This document shows positions 23,587 through 35,518 of a stretch of DNA of 64,000 nt, piece after piece. This stretch comes from Anthostomella pinea. Lineage: Eukaryota; Ascomycota; Sordariomycetes; Xylariales; Xylariaceae. The stretch spans positions 1,240,001 through 1,304,000 of the forward strand of contig CAUWAG010000003.1 in assembly GCA_963556695.1 (NCBI GenBank). The letters are read 5' to 3'. Within the stretch, counting starts at the first letter, position 1; each line of letters begins with the position of its first letter. Made by a program: the position numbers and the translations under genes. The notes beneath the pieces were generated by a model that had not been told where the DNA came from, did not search any database, and worked only from the letters and a program-made list of their open reading frames with translations.

Positions 23587-26495
23587 TGATTGATTGATTG
23601 ATTGTATTTAACGTGGGGGGTAGCTCCTCAGTAGTGCAAACCACGCCTCCCAGAGCCTCTGTATCGCAGGGTTGTGGAGGTCTCAAGATAATAAGTACAG
23701 TCAGTCCCGCTCACGGGCCCATCCCCGTTGTTGCGGCAGTATGACCTTGGGGTCATCCATCTGATCTTTCAAGAAAAGCTATCTATTAGGGATAGATTGT
23801 TGAAAAGAACTTGCTCTTCTCCACGAATTTTGCCCATTCTGTGCTCTTCTCCCCTAAGTATTGTAAACAAGCTGTCCTAGGCGAGTACCTAGGCAGCAGC
23901 CGGTTTTTCCCCAGCCTCTTACAAAAGAAAATATGTTATGGTGTTTTCTTCTCACCACAGCTGCAGTGATCATTCGAATCTGTATGCCCAAAGCATTCAT
24001 GGTATCTGGCAAAGTCGCCATGTCCAGATCTGGCCGCTAGAAGTCTGTATAAAGTACTCCTCTTAAAAGATATAAGGTCTCTTTTAGTTGCTATATGTGA
24101 GTATATTTCTTGATATCTAGGTTCTGATTGGTCTTTTTATCATTAATTGAACTCTTTTTTGCCCTTTTTTTTGAGATCTCTTTTGACCCAAGAGATTATA
24201 GGAAGGTTTGTTATGTCTGTTTTTAGCATGGCACCCTCTTTTGTTAGTGTGTTGACAGTTTTGTTGCCATAATATTTCTGTGTCCAGGAATCCACTTGAT
24301 GGTCACTCCAGGAGTGTGTGCTGTGGCAAGTTCTTGAAATTATAGAAAAATGTTCTGTGATGTCTCGGGTGGAGTCCATTGAGCCCATCTACCACTGACG
24401 TGTTGTCCAGGCAGACATATAGCTGTTTTCTGTGTCCAATTGCCCTGGCTGTTATAAGACCTTGGAGAGCACCATGGACTTCAGCATTTATTGTTTCTGT
24501 TTAGAGAAGTCTGCCCTTTCCCCGGTATACTTCTTGTGTAGTGCCGCCTTTCCTGATGGTATAACCCCATCCAGTGCGGGTTGTGCCTTGGTCGTCCAAC
24601 TGTGATCTATCTGAATAGATGACAAGGTCAGTGTTCATATTTCTCTCCTATAGCCATTGCTTAAAGAGCTCTATTTTTTTGTTTTTGTTTTTACGGATTA
24701 GGGGCTTTTTTTATGATGGCCTGGTAAGTGTTGGTCTCTGGAAGTCAAGAACTAGCTGGAAGCTCCTTTGTAACCTTGTTGGATTCTTGCGAGCTTGTAT
24801 TTGGAGCCTGCCAACAAGAGGGTGTCTCTGGTCTATTCGTCCTAGTCAGAGGCCGTGACGTCTTCTTATTGACTCTGCAAGAACTTCTGCTGGAGGAATC
24901 TGCGATTCAAAGTATAGGATATGTCCAGGGTGTGTTTTCCAGACTGGCAAGATAGCCCTGATCGCCGTTCGTAGTACGGCATCTATTGTTCCAAGAAGCC
25001 CCTTAATATGACATGCTGATGTCCCACCTAAGCTCCCAACTTTCTGGATTCCTGGGTACCAGGCCTCCAGGCCGTGTATAAGAATAGAAATAACACAAGC
25101 TTTCACAGCCTTCTTGGTTGACTTTACTGGAAGTCCTTTGACTGTGTTGTATAGTCCTCAAAGGTGATTTACTACCTTATTAGCTTTCTTGGCCCAGTAG
25201 GAAACATGATCTTTGAAGTTTAGTTTTCTATCCAGGAAGACACCCAGTCATCGCATGGAGTCCTTTGTTATTTTATTCATTGTCTTGTGGCGGACTGGAG
25301 GGTTATCTGAGTTCTTTTTTCTTGAGAAGTGCATGATCTCAGTTTTGTTAGGATCAAATTTAATAGCGTTGTTATGTCCCTATTAACTAAACAAATAAAG
25401 ATTTTCAGAAGCCTCTGTAGCTTTTTTCTCAAAGTTCTTTCTAATACAGAGAGTCGTTAAGTTGTCTGTATATCCAAAGCGTCTCTTTTTCATACTAAGT
25501 TGGGCACAGATTGGCTCTGTATACAGCATGTAAAGGATTGGAGAGGCTGGTGAGCCTTGTGGTAGCCCACAAATGAGAGCTTTAATATTGGTCACAATAC
25601 CTTCAAACCGAACCCTTGCGGACCGCTCGGACATGAATGACTGGACCCATCTTATGAGAAAGCCCGGCCAGCCCTGTTCTCTCATGCGAACCACCAGCCG
25701 TCCCATTAAGGCAGCATCAAAGGCCCCTTTCACATCTGACGTGACTACTGTTGCAACGAGGCCTTGGTCAAGGGCCTGCTCAATATCGTGTATAAGTGCA
25801 GCTACCAGGTCAGTGGCAGAGCGCTTTGGTACAGCTCCAAAATGTTGTGGAGCTAGAATTCCAAGTTTGACAACAAACCAGGTAATTCTTTTTGCGATGA
25901 GTGGTTCTAAGCCTTTGCCAAGACACGACAATAGCGATATTGGTCTGTAGGCCCTGGGATTGGAGTAGTCTTTTTTTCCTGGTTTTGGGATCATTACCAC
26001 TTCAGCTACTTTGAATGGTTTAGGGTGGTGTCCAATCTGTAGACAGGTCTGGAAAAGGGCTCTGATATGTTCCCCAATGAATGGCCAGCAAGCTTTCAGA
26101 ATCCGTACTGTGAGGTTATCTATTCCCGGGGAGTTGCTCTTGATCCCTAAAGTGCACCCTTCAGCCTCTTCCAGTCCGACATGGTATTCAAGGGGGATGT
26201 ATGGCTTGGGTTGTGTGATCTGAGCGGACCAGGGGTCGATGATATCGTTGTCTGAGGTACTTCGTTCAAGCATGGCTGAGCGTAATGTATTTGCCTTGCT
26301 CTCTTGTGACTCGAATATTTGGTCTCTTATGATGATTAGAGGGGAACGCAATCCTGCTGATAGCTTGTGCCAAGAGACGATTCTGTATAGGTCCTTTGGC
26401 TCAGTTGCTGAATCAATTAGAGTCTGCCAGTACTCTCTCCTAGCTTTCCGAACCACGCGGCGAAATTCCCGTCGGGCTGAATTCCGCCCTTCTTG
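23587..26495 (-). mobile_element. 5'-truncated Tad-like LINE retrotransposon
   Basis: About 2.9 kb on the minus strand. It starts (26495) abruptly inside ORF2, upstream of the reverse-transcriptase domain, and ends in a tattg/(caat)n-type tail at 23606-23587. Inside are an RT domain, a thumb-like segment (CVISILIHGLEAWYPGIQ), a degenerate RNase H region, and a C-terminal Cys/His motif (HECFGHTDSNDHCSCGEKKTP, minus strand around 23940-24010) typical of fungal Tad-clade elements. The 14-bp direct repeat gagcaaacatggtt flanks both ends, fitting target-primed insertion with 5' truncation. Stops and a damaged catalytic motif make it inactive. Confidence 0.85.
25383..26495 (-). pseudogene. LINE ORF2 reverse-transcriptase relic
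   Basis: An open stretch of about 370 residues reads RNSARREFRRVVRKARREYW, then VVMIPKPGKKDYSNPRAYRP (RT motif region), DVKGAFDAALM, and GLPQGSPASPILYMLY. These are ordered RT fingers/palm motifs of non-LTR elements. The catalytic box that should read YADD is YTDN, so polymerase activity is lost; both changes are G-to-A on the coding strand, as repeat-induced point mutation would produce. The frame stops at 25383, but homologous sequence resumes just beyond (KFDPNKTEIMHFSRKK). No endonuclease domain is present because the element is truncated upstream. Confidence 0.9.
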
Positions 26496-26509
26496 GAGCA
26501 AACATGGTT
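26496..26509. repeat. Candidate LINE target-site duplication, 5' copy
   Basis: gagcaaacatggtt, identical to 23573-23586. It marks the point where LINE ORF2 homology begins. Confidence 0.6.
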
Positions 26510-26869
26510 CAGTGTGGTGACTCTTGATAATGTTGGGGATGCCTGGAAATTCCCATGCTGCCCAGTTACGAAGCGGGAGCGGAAACAGATAGACGTTACA
26601 ATACTCATTAAAATATTATTACTCCGCTTCTAGTGACTTATAATCACCTCTAAGAACACCAACAGTACGATCATTGCTAGTAGCCACCCGCTGAATCCAT
26701 AGGTCAGCAGCAGTGAGATCCCCGTCGTCTAGGTTTTCGACGATGCCGGGAAACACCACCCCACCATTTCCATACTAGACCTGGGGCGAAGATAGGACGT
26801 CTGTACCAATGCCTCGCAAGAAATCCCACACCCGTTTCCTTGAAAGATGATTGCGCAAGCATGATATAC
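26510..26869. other. Host flank, unrecognised
   Basis: A minus-strand frame ends with DLTAADLWIQRVATSNDRTV and a stop near 26620. It looks protein-like but I cannot assign it, and the link to the M28 relic upstream is unclear. Confidence 0.3.
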
Positions 26870-27262
26870 GCCGTTCACTTCGCCGCGCCAGTCATCATCC
26901 TCCCCACTCATATCTTCGCGTGACATTCCCAGTCCGCTCAGAGTTTTGAGCAGGGGCGCCGCGTCAGCATTAGAGATAGGTAAAGATGGGATCGTCGGGA
27001 ACAGGTGTATAAGATCCCGCAGTTCAGTATCGCCACCAGGCAAGCTCGGGTACGTACTCAGGGGTCGCGGGGTCTCCGACTGACACGGAGAAGAAGTCTA
27101 CGCTCCCGCGCTGTATACTCTCCAGATGGCGCGCAGAATCTATGTGGATAGGCTTTGTACCCGTCCTTGGTCGTATACTGGCCATCCTCCTTGGGGTCGT
27201 TGTAGATGATCACGCCGCCAGCCCTGTACTGCTGGTCTGCTCGCACCTTCAGCCCCGCTGTC
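26870..27262 (-). pseudogene. Relic of M28 glutamate-carboxypeptidase-like gene (PA domain)
   Basis: Three minus-strand frames must be joined by frameshifts. The first (from 27246) reads AGGVIIYNDPKEDGQYTTKD; the second (about 27150-27062) reads ESIQRGSVDFFSVSVGDPAT; the third (from 27043) reads HLFPTIPSLPISNADAAPLL and then EDMSGEDDDWRG. In this order they match the protease-associated domain of the M28 family of PSMA/Tre-like membrane carboxypeptidases (GVIIYSDP, QRGSVxFFSVxxGDP, IPSLPIS-ADA). The catalytic domain and N-terminus are missing. It is a dead gene fragment, with its downstream end near the LINE insertion. Confidence 0.8.
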
Positions 27263-28573
27263 GAATGTGACGGCCGTCAAACAGAGACTTCTAGTCCTTT
27301 CTGCCAGTTAGGAGCTACAATCCTTGTATTGTAGTGATGAGATTTGCTCCCTGTGGCACCGTCTCCACCATGTTTTTCAGAGTAAGTTATGGTTCATAGC
27401 GGTACCCCTTTCATGCTCACTGGTCAGATAGCTCAATCTTTCAGGTGGCTCTGCTGTGACGGGGATGAGTCATCCCCAATAGGTCTACCGAGGTTCCTGT
27501 GCTTGATGACATTCTGTGTTGGCAGTCTCCGAACGTGTCGATACGCGCATGATCACAGTGACAATTTCGGTCTCAAGTCACTCCACCACTCCTTGACTGT
27601 CCTGTACGTAAAGGGACACAGCTCCCTGATCTTTCATGTCTTCATCTGTTTGCCCTAACGTGCATACCGTACTGGGACTGAGTCGGCCCGTTAGAGACAC
27701 GTTGCTGGCGGTACGCCAACGGGGAATATGTGACGGTCACACGTCTTTTTCATACAAAGCGCCATACGAGCGGTTCGGGAACACCTCATGTAGGGAGGCA
27801 TCTTGTGCAAATACAAAATGCCCGAAATGGTCATGTAACACAACATGTGGTAACATTGATTCAGAAGTACAAGCACGTTGATTCAGGAGTACAAGTACAT
27901 TGATTCAGAAGTAGAAGCTTGACCAGTGTCTGGGAACTCTGCGCTTATTAGAGGCCATGAGCTCTACAGGAGGCGGATGCCATGCGGGTATCAGCATTTA
28001 CTTCTTTTTGTGGTTTGTCATAGCTGAGCCTTCCAGGATCTTAGAACACTGTCAGAACCCGCCACCGGACCTTTACCACGCGACTTCGCACCTACCATGA
28101 GATCCAGCTACTTTTGTTCCCATAGGAGGATCTGCCCTTTACCACCGACAAGGCATCGCGCCCCTAATAGGTTGAATTATGCCTCCGCGATAACCTCTTG
28201 CGGCGGCTCAGACTGGAGGTAACGCCGCTTGACGGCACATTGAGCATGAGGTAGCACGAGCAGCTGGTTGCGCCCATGTCGAGAGCCGCCACGTCAGCCG
28301 TCAGGCACCGCGCGACACGCAAGGTTACGGACCTCGTCAACGCCGGCAACGTGCATGGCCAGTATCGTTCCCGTACCTTGAAGCAAACGTCAAGCAAAAC
28401 ACGTTGCTAGAGTTGACCTCGACGTCACCTCACCCGCCAGTCTGATCCGTCGACTTAAGGGGCTCGGAATATCCGGGCTTTCTACCCAGGCTTCCGTTTC
28501 AAGGCACACCCCGTCACCTCTTTGCAACTTGAACGCAGCCCCCGACCAGACGTGACTTCGCGTCAGTTTCACT
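27263..28573. other. Intergenic, upstream of sugar transporter
   Basis: No convincing gene. It holds a 22-bp triplicated repeat (27856-27918) and, toward 28573, the likely promoter of the MFS transporter. Minus-strand frames at 28164-28397 and 28390-28572 show no motif. Confidence 0.5.
27856..27918. repeat. 22-bp tandem repeat, three units
   Basis: Units ttgattcagaagtacaagca start at 27856, 27878 and 27900 with few mismatches. Confidence 0.8.
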
Positions 28574-30202
28574 ATGCTTTCTCTTCCGGCTCACCAAAAG
28601 AGGACACTTGTGATAGCATCATATGTCTCCCTGTCTGGTCTTCTCTATGGCCTTGACACCGGTAAGTACAGCACATGAGAACATTTCATTTGAATACAAG
28701 AGGCCAATGAAGGCTAACCATCGTACCATCAAAAGGCTCTATCGGTCCAATTACGACTATGCCTCAGTTTAGCGAGTCCATTGGCATCCTGACCCCGGCT
28801 CGGCAAGGCATCTACGTGGCGTCTATCCTCCTGGCCGCGGCAGCTTCATCTCTCGCCAGCGGGCACGTATCAGACGCCATCTCCCGGCGCTACAGCATCC
28901 TCGCCGGGGGCCTCCTCAGCATCGTCGGCACGGTATTATCCGCCGCATCCCCAAGCTTCGCCGTCCTCATCCTGGCCCGCGTGATCAGCGGCGTCGGCTA
29001 CGGCCAGTGCATCGCAGTCTCGACCGTCTACCTAATCGAGCTGGCCCCGAAGTCCATACGCGGCGTTGCCGCATGTACGGTCCAGCTCTACATGGTGCTC
29101 GGAATCAGCATCGGGTACTTCATCGCGTACGGCTCGCAATCCATCCCGAATAGCATGGCCTGGCGCATTCCTTTCATCGCCCAGGCCTGCTGCGCCGCTG
29201 TCTTGACGGCGGGTGTCTTCTTCATCCCCTTCTCGCCGCGGTGGCTGTTGCAGGATGGAAGGAGAGACCAGGCGGTCGAGGTTCTCACCAGGTTTCGAGG
29301 AAGCAGCTTGGAAGTCCAACGGGAAATGGGCGAGATTGACACGAGCCTCGAGGAGAACAAACACACGGACAGCATGGGGTTTCTCGTCATGTTCCAGCAA
29401 CGCTATTTCAAGAGGACCGCTCTGGGCGTGTTCTTGATGTCATTTCAGCGCTTGACTGGAGTAAGTCATTCCACTGGACCGTCTAGTTGGTCATGCTTTG
29501 TTCGAAGCTGACTTTCGTAGATCGATGTTGTGCTGTACTACGCCCCCATCATATTCCAGCAGGCGGGCATTAACTCAACTCAATCGACCTTCGTGGCTTC
29601 CGGCGTCAGCGGACTCGTCATGCTCATCGCCACGATCCCAGCCCAAATCTGGATCGATCGCTGGGGAAGGCGACGGCCGTTGATCTACGGTGGTGCAGCA
29701 ATGTCGGCATGCCTCATTGTGATTGGCTCACTGTATGCTAGGTTTAGCGTCCACGATGAGCACGGCATCAAGATGAGTTCGAGCACTGCGGAATGGTCTG
29801 TCATTGTCTTGACGTACATATTCGTTGCCAATTTCTCCTGGTCATGGGCGGTCGTGAGTTGCTCTCGGTTAGCTGCTGTTTTTGCCCTGGAAGCTGATGT
29901 GCAATGAACAGGTCGCGAAGATATACGCCTGTGAGATCATCCCGACGCATATCAGAGCGAAGGTAGCGTCTCTAGAGCTACTCGCAAACTGGATGGTGGA
30001 CTTTGCCGTTACCATGTCGGCGCCCCTGTTCCTCCAGTCGTCTCCCAGCAGCCCATACTTCTTGTATGGGTTTGCCACTGTGCTTGCGGTTGCCGTGTGC
30101 GTCATGATGCCGGAGACTCAGGGGAAGTCTTTGGAAGAAATCGAGAGGGAGTTCGAGAAACCGAAGGACATACCTTTGCCGATAACATCCACTTCGGCTT
30201 GA
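28574..30202 (+). CDS. MFS sugar transporter
   Basis: Four exons (28574-28661, 28736-29460, 29521-29853, 29912-30202) give 478 residues. Introns of 74, 60 and 58 bp have GT..AG ends and keep the frame. Sugar-porter signatures appear in order: SGLLYGLDTG in helix 1, GHVSDAISRR in loop 2-3, RVISGVGYGQ in helix 4, SPRWLLQDGR after helix 6, QRLTG-IDVVLYYAPIIFQQ in helix 7 (the join across intron 2), IDRWGRRRP in loop 8-9, YACEIIPTHIRAK after helix 10 and PETQGKSLEEIE at the C-terminus. Twelve membrane segments are expected, acting at the plasma membrane. The usual W-GP before the VAKIYACE segment reads W-AV. The substrate cannot be told; hexose, disaccharide or polyol are possible. Confidence 0.9.
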
Positions 30203-31758
30203 TGGCGTCGCATTATACATACTGTCAGCAGCCACAGAGACAACTAGAGTCCATGTTTTAAGATGTTCGAGGTTGTTGGGTCAAGGAACCATTTGGATGC
30301 TAGATTCTCGTGTCGAGTAGACTACATATCGAAGGGGAGGTAGATCAGGGGATGATCATGATATAAAATCGTCCGCTCAAGGGTTACTATTTCACAAATA
30401 GACGCAGTAACATCACCCAATCCGAATTGACAAAGGTCGGATATGCTATTTGACTGCGTTACGGTCAAGAACAAAACATACCGTAAGTTATGTCGCACCG
30501 GCCGGGATGAATCTCAGCATGATGTTGGTTGTAACTTACTGAACTGATCTCGGACCCCCAGCCAGAGACTAAGGCCGGGTCTCCAACCAGGAGGATCTAA
30601 GACCTGGAACCATCACTGTGAAATTTCCGCTGAACTCACATTACAGGTCCAAGTGACATAGGGATACCGGGGCCTGGTAGCGTCTTCTTCAGCATTCAAA
30701 CAGCGCGTTGGGAGCTTTGCTCACCGATATAACATTTGTATTTTGAAAAGTCGGATAAGCACCCTCGAATAAGCAGTTCCGTTCCATTACACCATTCTTA
30801 ACGCTTATTCCACCGTGCTTATGCCATAAACCAAAGAACCCTTCAACACCTACCAAGTACCTTTTGAGACTTTGTGAAAGTAAAGGAGTGAATCCACGGA
30901 AGCTGTGCCAAAGAAGGTCCCCGCTGGGTTCCTTACAAGACTGATGGAATAACACAAGTCTGACCACCTAGCCCTGCCCCAGATCAACAAGGCTCAGCTG
31001 CATTCAACTCATATCTCCCAATCAAGTACCTTGAGAGAGTAGATTGGTGTGGAAGCAGAAGGTGCGAAGGTGCGAAGGTGCGAGGTAGTGCTCGCTTGCC
31101 AATCTGGATGGGGATGTTAGGTGGTCAAAGTAGGTGAACAGCGTAGGAATCAAGAAAAGGAAAGTACCTACTGCAGGATGGGATAGAGAAGTGCTCAGTT
31201 CCTACGCTTCAGCTCTGGCTAGATTTGACCAAATCAAGGGTGTGACACGGAAGCTTGCGGAGTCTAAGTAGGCAGTTGAAGCAGACTCCGTATTCCCTAT
31301 ATCATCGTCTGATTGGCCGGTGGCTTCACCCGTCCTTCCAGCTGGGTTGTCACCCCTCGCCAGCTCTCATACCTCATAATAGGGTCACCTGGTCGTGAGA
31401 TAACCAAGGTCCCACTCCCATACTATCTTGTACTTCGTGTCATCGAGCGTGCAAATACTAGCTCAAATCTGCCTGTCTTATTTCATGAATCAACGTCCAA
31501 GAGCTTGTTGGGACCATCGCGTTTACGTTTGTGGTAGAAAAGCTTTGTAGGAAGGAAGGTCATGCAAAAACTCCAAGATAATCAAACAACCCCCGCACCT
31601 TTATCGTTTCTAGAAACATAGTATTAGATGTGTACAATTATTGATTACGGACGTCCCTCTCTCCCACCCTTTTGAACTCCGAGAAACCTGGTATATCAAT
31701 TTAATTACAATCCAAACACCACAACCAAAATGACCAAGCCGATACCCAAGATCCCGAC
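30203..31758. other. Intergenic with a dispersed inverted-repeat motif
   Basis: No gene seen. Contains the gaataagc/gcttattc structure at 30751-30824 and a short tandem gaaggtgc near 31061-31083. Confidence 0.5.
30751..30824. repeat. Dispersed gcttattcc inverted-repeat motif, copy 1
   Basis: tcggataagcaccctcgaat followed by aagca, about 25 bp of spacer and cgcttattccaccgtgctta. The same order of blocks occurs at 62955-63016. Possible end of a DNA transposon. Confidence 0.5.
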
Positions 31759-33071
31759 TCAAGAATCGCCGATGTGACAATGAGAAACCGTGATCCCTCT
31801 CCCTTTCCACGAAACATGCTTCCCATCCCGCGACGAATTCGACCTCTGCAAAGGGGGACGCACATGGTCCTGCTTCCCATCCCTTGACGACTTCGACCTC
31901 TGCAAAGTAGGACGCACATGATGGCCCCGAACTTCATCAGCCCCCCTCAACAGCATCCGAGCCACAAACTGCCACAGCCGTTCCAGCGCCGCCCAATACC
32001 TCTTGCACAGCACCGCCAACGCGCCATGGATCCACTTGAGCAGGCCCCTCCAGGAGACGAAGTACACCGGAGTCCCCAGCACCCTCGCGCCCAGCAACCG
32101 CGCCTGCCCCGCCGCCGACGCCACGGTCCGCATCCGCGCAAACGGCGTCGCCACGGCGCCGAATTTGTACTCGACGAAACAGCCTGTCGGCGTGACCTCG
32201 AAGGCCGGCGCGATCTCGCCGGCGCCGCTGAGGACGCCTACCACGATCGCTAGGTGCTTGCGCCACCGGCTCCAGCAGGGCTCGTCGGTGCCGTTGTTAT
32301 GGTTGGGGCTGCTCTGCTTCATGCAGATGAAGTGGCCGTAGATCTGCTCGCGCTGCTCGCTGGGCAGCCAGGCGACGTGCTCGGTCCAGGGCGCGAAGCC
32401 GTCCGCGCCCTCCAGCTCGACGCTGATGCCGACGCCGTCGCCAAGGAAGATGGCGTGGCGCCGGTGGCGGGTGCCTTGCCACTCGTCGAGGCGGACGCCG
32501 TTGAATGTCGAGGCACCGTCGACGAGGACGCGGCTACCGCGGCTGCTTTGGGTGGGATGTGGATGGGAGGAGGAGGACGGGTAGGAGTGGTGGGAGTAGT
32601 GGGAGCAGCGGTAGATGCCCAGGTCGTGGATGCTGGAGTTCATGTGGAAGCTGATGCTGTCGACCTTTTTGCTGATGAAGATTGTGAGGTGCTGGCAGCG
32701 TCCTTCGTCTTCGACTTGGTTGATGGTGCGTTGGAGCCATCGTGGTGTTGTTACGAAGACACCTGGATTTGCTACCGGAAGGGAGTATCAGCCTTGATTG
32801 CCAATTAGGGGATATCCGTCAATGGACGGGTTAGCTCACGTTTCCAGAACTTCCACCAAGGATTCTGCAGCTTGTGGTCGAGCGAAGTGAAGCTCGAGGC
32901 TCCCACCACGGCGATGACACACTTGACGCCGTCGTGAGGTTCCCTCTGGAGCAGCTTGTACATGCCATCGACTTCATGGCGTCTTGCTGGGTTGGACGCC
33001 CTGCTGGAAGCCGTGGTAGTCGACCCAACGACCGTGACGGTCGAAGCGCCCTCTGACCAACCTCTCGTCAT
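31759..33071 (-). CDS. Uncharacterised 414-residue protein
   Basis: Two exons: 33071-32840 (from ATG, MTRGWSEGASTV..) and 32771-31759, with a 68-bp GT..AG intron. The join reads PWWKFWK-PNPGVFVTTPRW and gives 414 residues. I do not recognise the family. The middle (VDSISFHMNSSIHDLGIYRC, AIFLGDGVGISVELEGADGF, GCFVEYKFGAVATPFARMRT) has ordinary folded-protein composition. A hydrophobic, Trp-rich part (FVSWRGLLKWIHGALAVL) might touch membrane. The C-terminus carries two 18-residue repeats (HVRPxLQRSxSSRDGK). No signal peptide is evident. Exon structure and codon-like composition support a real gene. Confidence 0.6.
31818..31925 (-). repeat. 54-bp coding tandem duplication
   Basis: Two 54-bp copies (starting at 31818 and 31872) encode HVRP-T/P-LQRS-K/N-SSRDGK in the tail of the 414-residue protein. 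Differences are mostly single bases. Confidence 0.85.
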
Positions 33072-35518
33072 AGCGGAGGGAATTCAAGTTGGTATATGTA
33101 GGTGTGTCTGACAAGACTTCGATGTGAAATGTTTCAAGGTGGGTCGAAACATTTAGCTGGATCAAAGAGATCTGGTGGAAACATTCGAAGATGTCGGGGA
33201 GCTTGTGAGACTGCTGGGTGGACTGAACTAAGGAGGATCATCACCACTTGATGCCGGAAATGCAGATCTCTTATACCTCTCCAGCAATTGCCGTGCCCGT
33301 ATTCCCATCTTAGTCCCACAACAGCTCCATTGGAGCCGGCTTGCGATCGACTTTCGATCGATGAGTCCACCGTGGTGCTGATCGTATGTCTGCCGGTCTA
33401 CCCACGGCGGTGAAAGCCGTGTCTGATGTCCGAAGAGAGTCACGTACAGCATGCGTAAAGCTTGACTAATAATGCGCTGGTTACTGGTCGACACTGACCC
33501 ATGGATGGGAGTCGCAGCGCCGCACAGCGCATTCAACGCCAACGCATTCGAAGTTCCAGGCATACAATATTGCCTATTGGTTCGTCTTGCAGTCATTGCA
33601 AAGGCGGTCTCGAACCATGTCGGTCCTGACCCAGGTCGGTAAGGCCAGGTACGCTCAACCAGCAAACATTATAAACAACCCACCCAGATGTGACCAAAGC
33701 ATGTCGCCTCGCTCTTCAGAGTACGGATTACGTGAAAATTTTCACGATTCTCTCCATCGATGCGCAGGAAGCAAGGCGCTGCATTCAGAGGTCCCCATAG
33801 TTCGCGCCCAATCCCCAATTGACAGTTGTGGCCAACCCAGACCGATAGGTCGCTCACCGCAAAAACGGCGGCGATGTAACCCGGTACCAGAGAAACTGCA
33901 AGGCAACCCCTTGCGAGGCCAGATGCAATGCACATGCACATGCACCTTGGCATGCGGCTCTCCATTCCTACCCGTCTTTTGCATGCAAGGAGAGGAAAGT
34001 CCCGAATGCCCCGAGCCTGTCAGTCCGCCTTTTGCGGGCTCGCTCGCATCGGATCCACCATCGTATAAGCATGCGTCTGCACCCAAATGGCAATGATGAA
34101 CAAGCAGACTTCTGCATTCGTCCATGATGGAGGAACACGTAATCGGCATGTGAAAACCAAAGCTCAAGAACCAGACGAGCTCATTGCCATCGTGCAGGTC
34201 TGGACCAGACGGAGATGTCCGCCAGTTGGCCTGCTGTAGGAACAGATCATCAGAACGATGCCCTGGTGGGCCGCCAGCAGCGTCGTCGCTTGAGGATATG
34301 CTGGTTATGTGGCTCCGGATAGTCAGGGGTATCTGCAGTCTGCCTTGTTCGTCGCTGAATCTGCCGTGTTACTCGCGTGAGTCTTTGTTCGAATTGCGTC
34401 TGTACGCTCCCCAAGCATGGATGATTGCGCGGCAAGACCATCAATCCTGGCATGACCTAGGCCTCAAGCTGTGGGAATATGAAAACGCATCAAACAAGCA
34501 ACTGGGCTGATTATTAGGGCGAGGGGCGGGTTGGACAGCCACACCTTGGACGGCTATATAAGGTATGGACTGTGGCATACTTATGCCACCCAATTAGTAT
34601 ACCCTTCTGGTAGAACTAGGTATATACGTCGTCGAGTTGACAGCCGGTTGACCGTGCACTCAGGTTATTGCAATATGGCAGTTACTATGAAACCGTTAGT
34701 TATACGATAAGCCTGGTTATACGATAGATTTGTGGTTATACGGCAGTTGTAACTGAGGACCGCACTTGCCTCGTCGCCGTATCCTACTTGCTTCGTTGCC
34801 TATGTAAGAGGAAACAATGGAGTGGCTCTTACCTTTCTCGCGATATCACTATGACTTGCCGATCCTGCGCTCCGCCCTAATGATGGACATGCAAAAGATC
34901 AGGTGAGTGGTTAGTGGTCCCTTCAAAGAATACGCATGGACTAACGGGTAGTCTTATGATCGTTCTTGCGACATTCTTATGAAATCCACCAGGGATGGCA
35001 GATGCATAGTGCTCATGTTGTGTTTGGCATCTCGAATCCATCGAGGTCGGGCTGTGCTTCGGTCTTGATGTCGGTGCGCGAGGAGTCGTCTAATAATGCT
35101 GGGTCTTGTTTGTTGACTTGCTCTATTGTGGACTCTGGGCGTTGTGACTTTGTTTTGTTTCTCGTGGAAGGAGTGGGTGGCTTGCGGGAGATGCTCTGAG
35201 GCTGATGTCCTGTGGTCATAGCGGCCTCACATGCACGATCGCAGATGGAAAGTGCGACGGGGTGGCTCCTGCTTGCAAGCGGTGGCCGCAAACCTTACTT
35301 CTCGCACAGCACCACCTGGCAGTGCTAATATCTTGGCTGCCCCCTTCCAGATACACCAAACGCGTCCATGGACTGAGCAAGCGTTTGTTTCCCCAAGTCC
35401 CAATTCTGCAACCGGATTTGAGCTGCACCACTTTTGTGCACAACAACCAGTCCAGCCAACGACTCTGCTTCCACATCAGGATCTGCACCGTGGACCGACA
35501 TCACCACAAACGGCGGCA
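33072..35518. other. Intergenic, no convincing gene
   Basis: Frames such as 33228-33665 (-) and 33587-34096 (+) lack motifs. Visible structure: a perfect 8-bp hairpin gtggcatacttatgccac at 34572-34589 and three gttatacg motifs at 34699, 34716 and 34735. The right end precedes the F-box gene. Confidence 0.5.
34699..34742. repeat. Triplicated gttatacg(ata) motif
   Basis: gttatacgata occurs at 34699 and 34716 and gttatacg at 34735, spaced 17 and 19 bp. It lies about 110 bp after an 18-bp hairpin. Function unknown. Confidence 0.6.

Noticed and set aside
23580..23607. CRISPR-like or tandem array reading of the (gatt)n run
   Set aside because: It is a simple 4-bp microsatellite forming the LINE tail; CRISPR arrays are not expected in a fungal nucleus.
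28164..28572. Two minus-strand frames upstream of the sugar transporter, considered as a divergent gene
   Set aside because: They cannot be joined by a good intron and match no family.
33228..33665. 145-residue minus-strand frame
   Set aside because: No domain, no supporting intron or neighbour logic; open by chance in GC-rich spacer.
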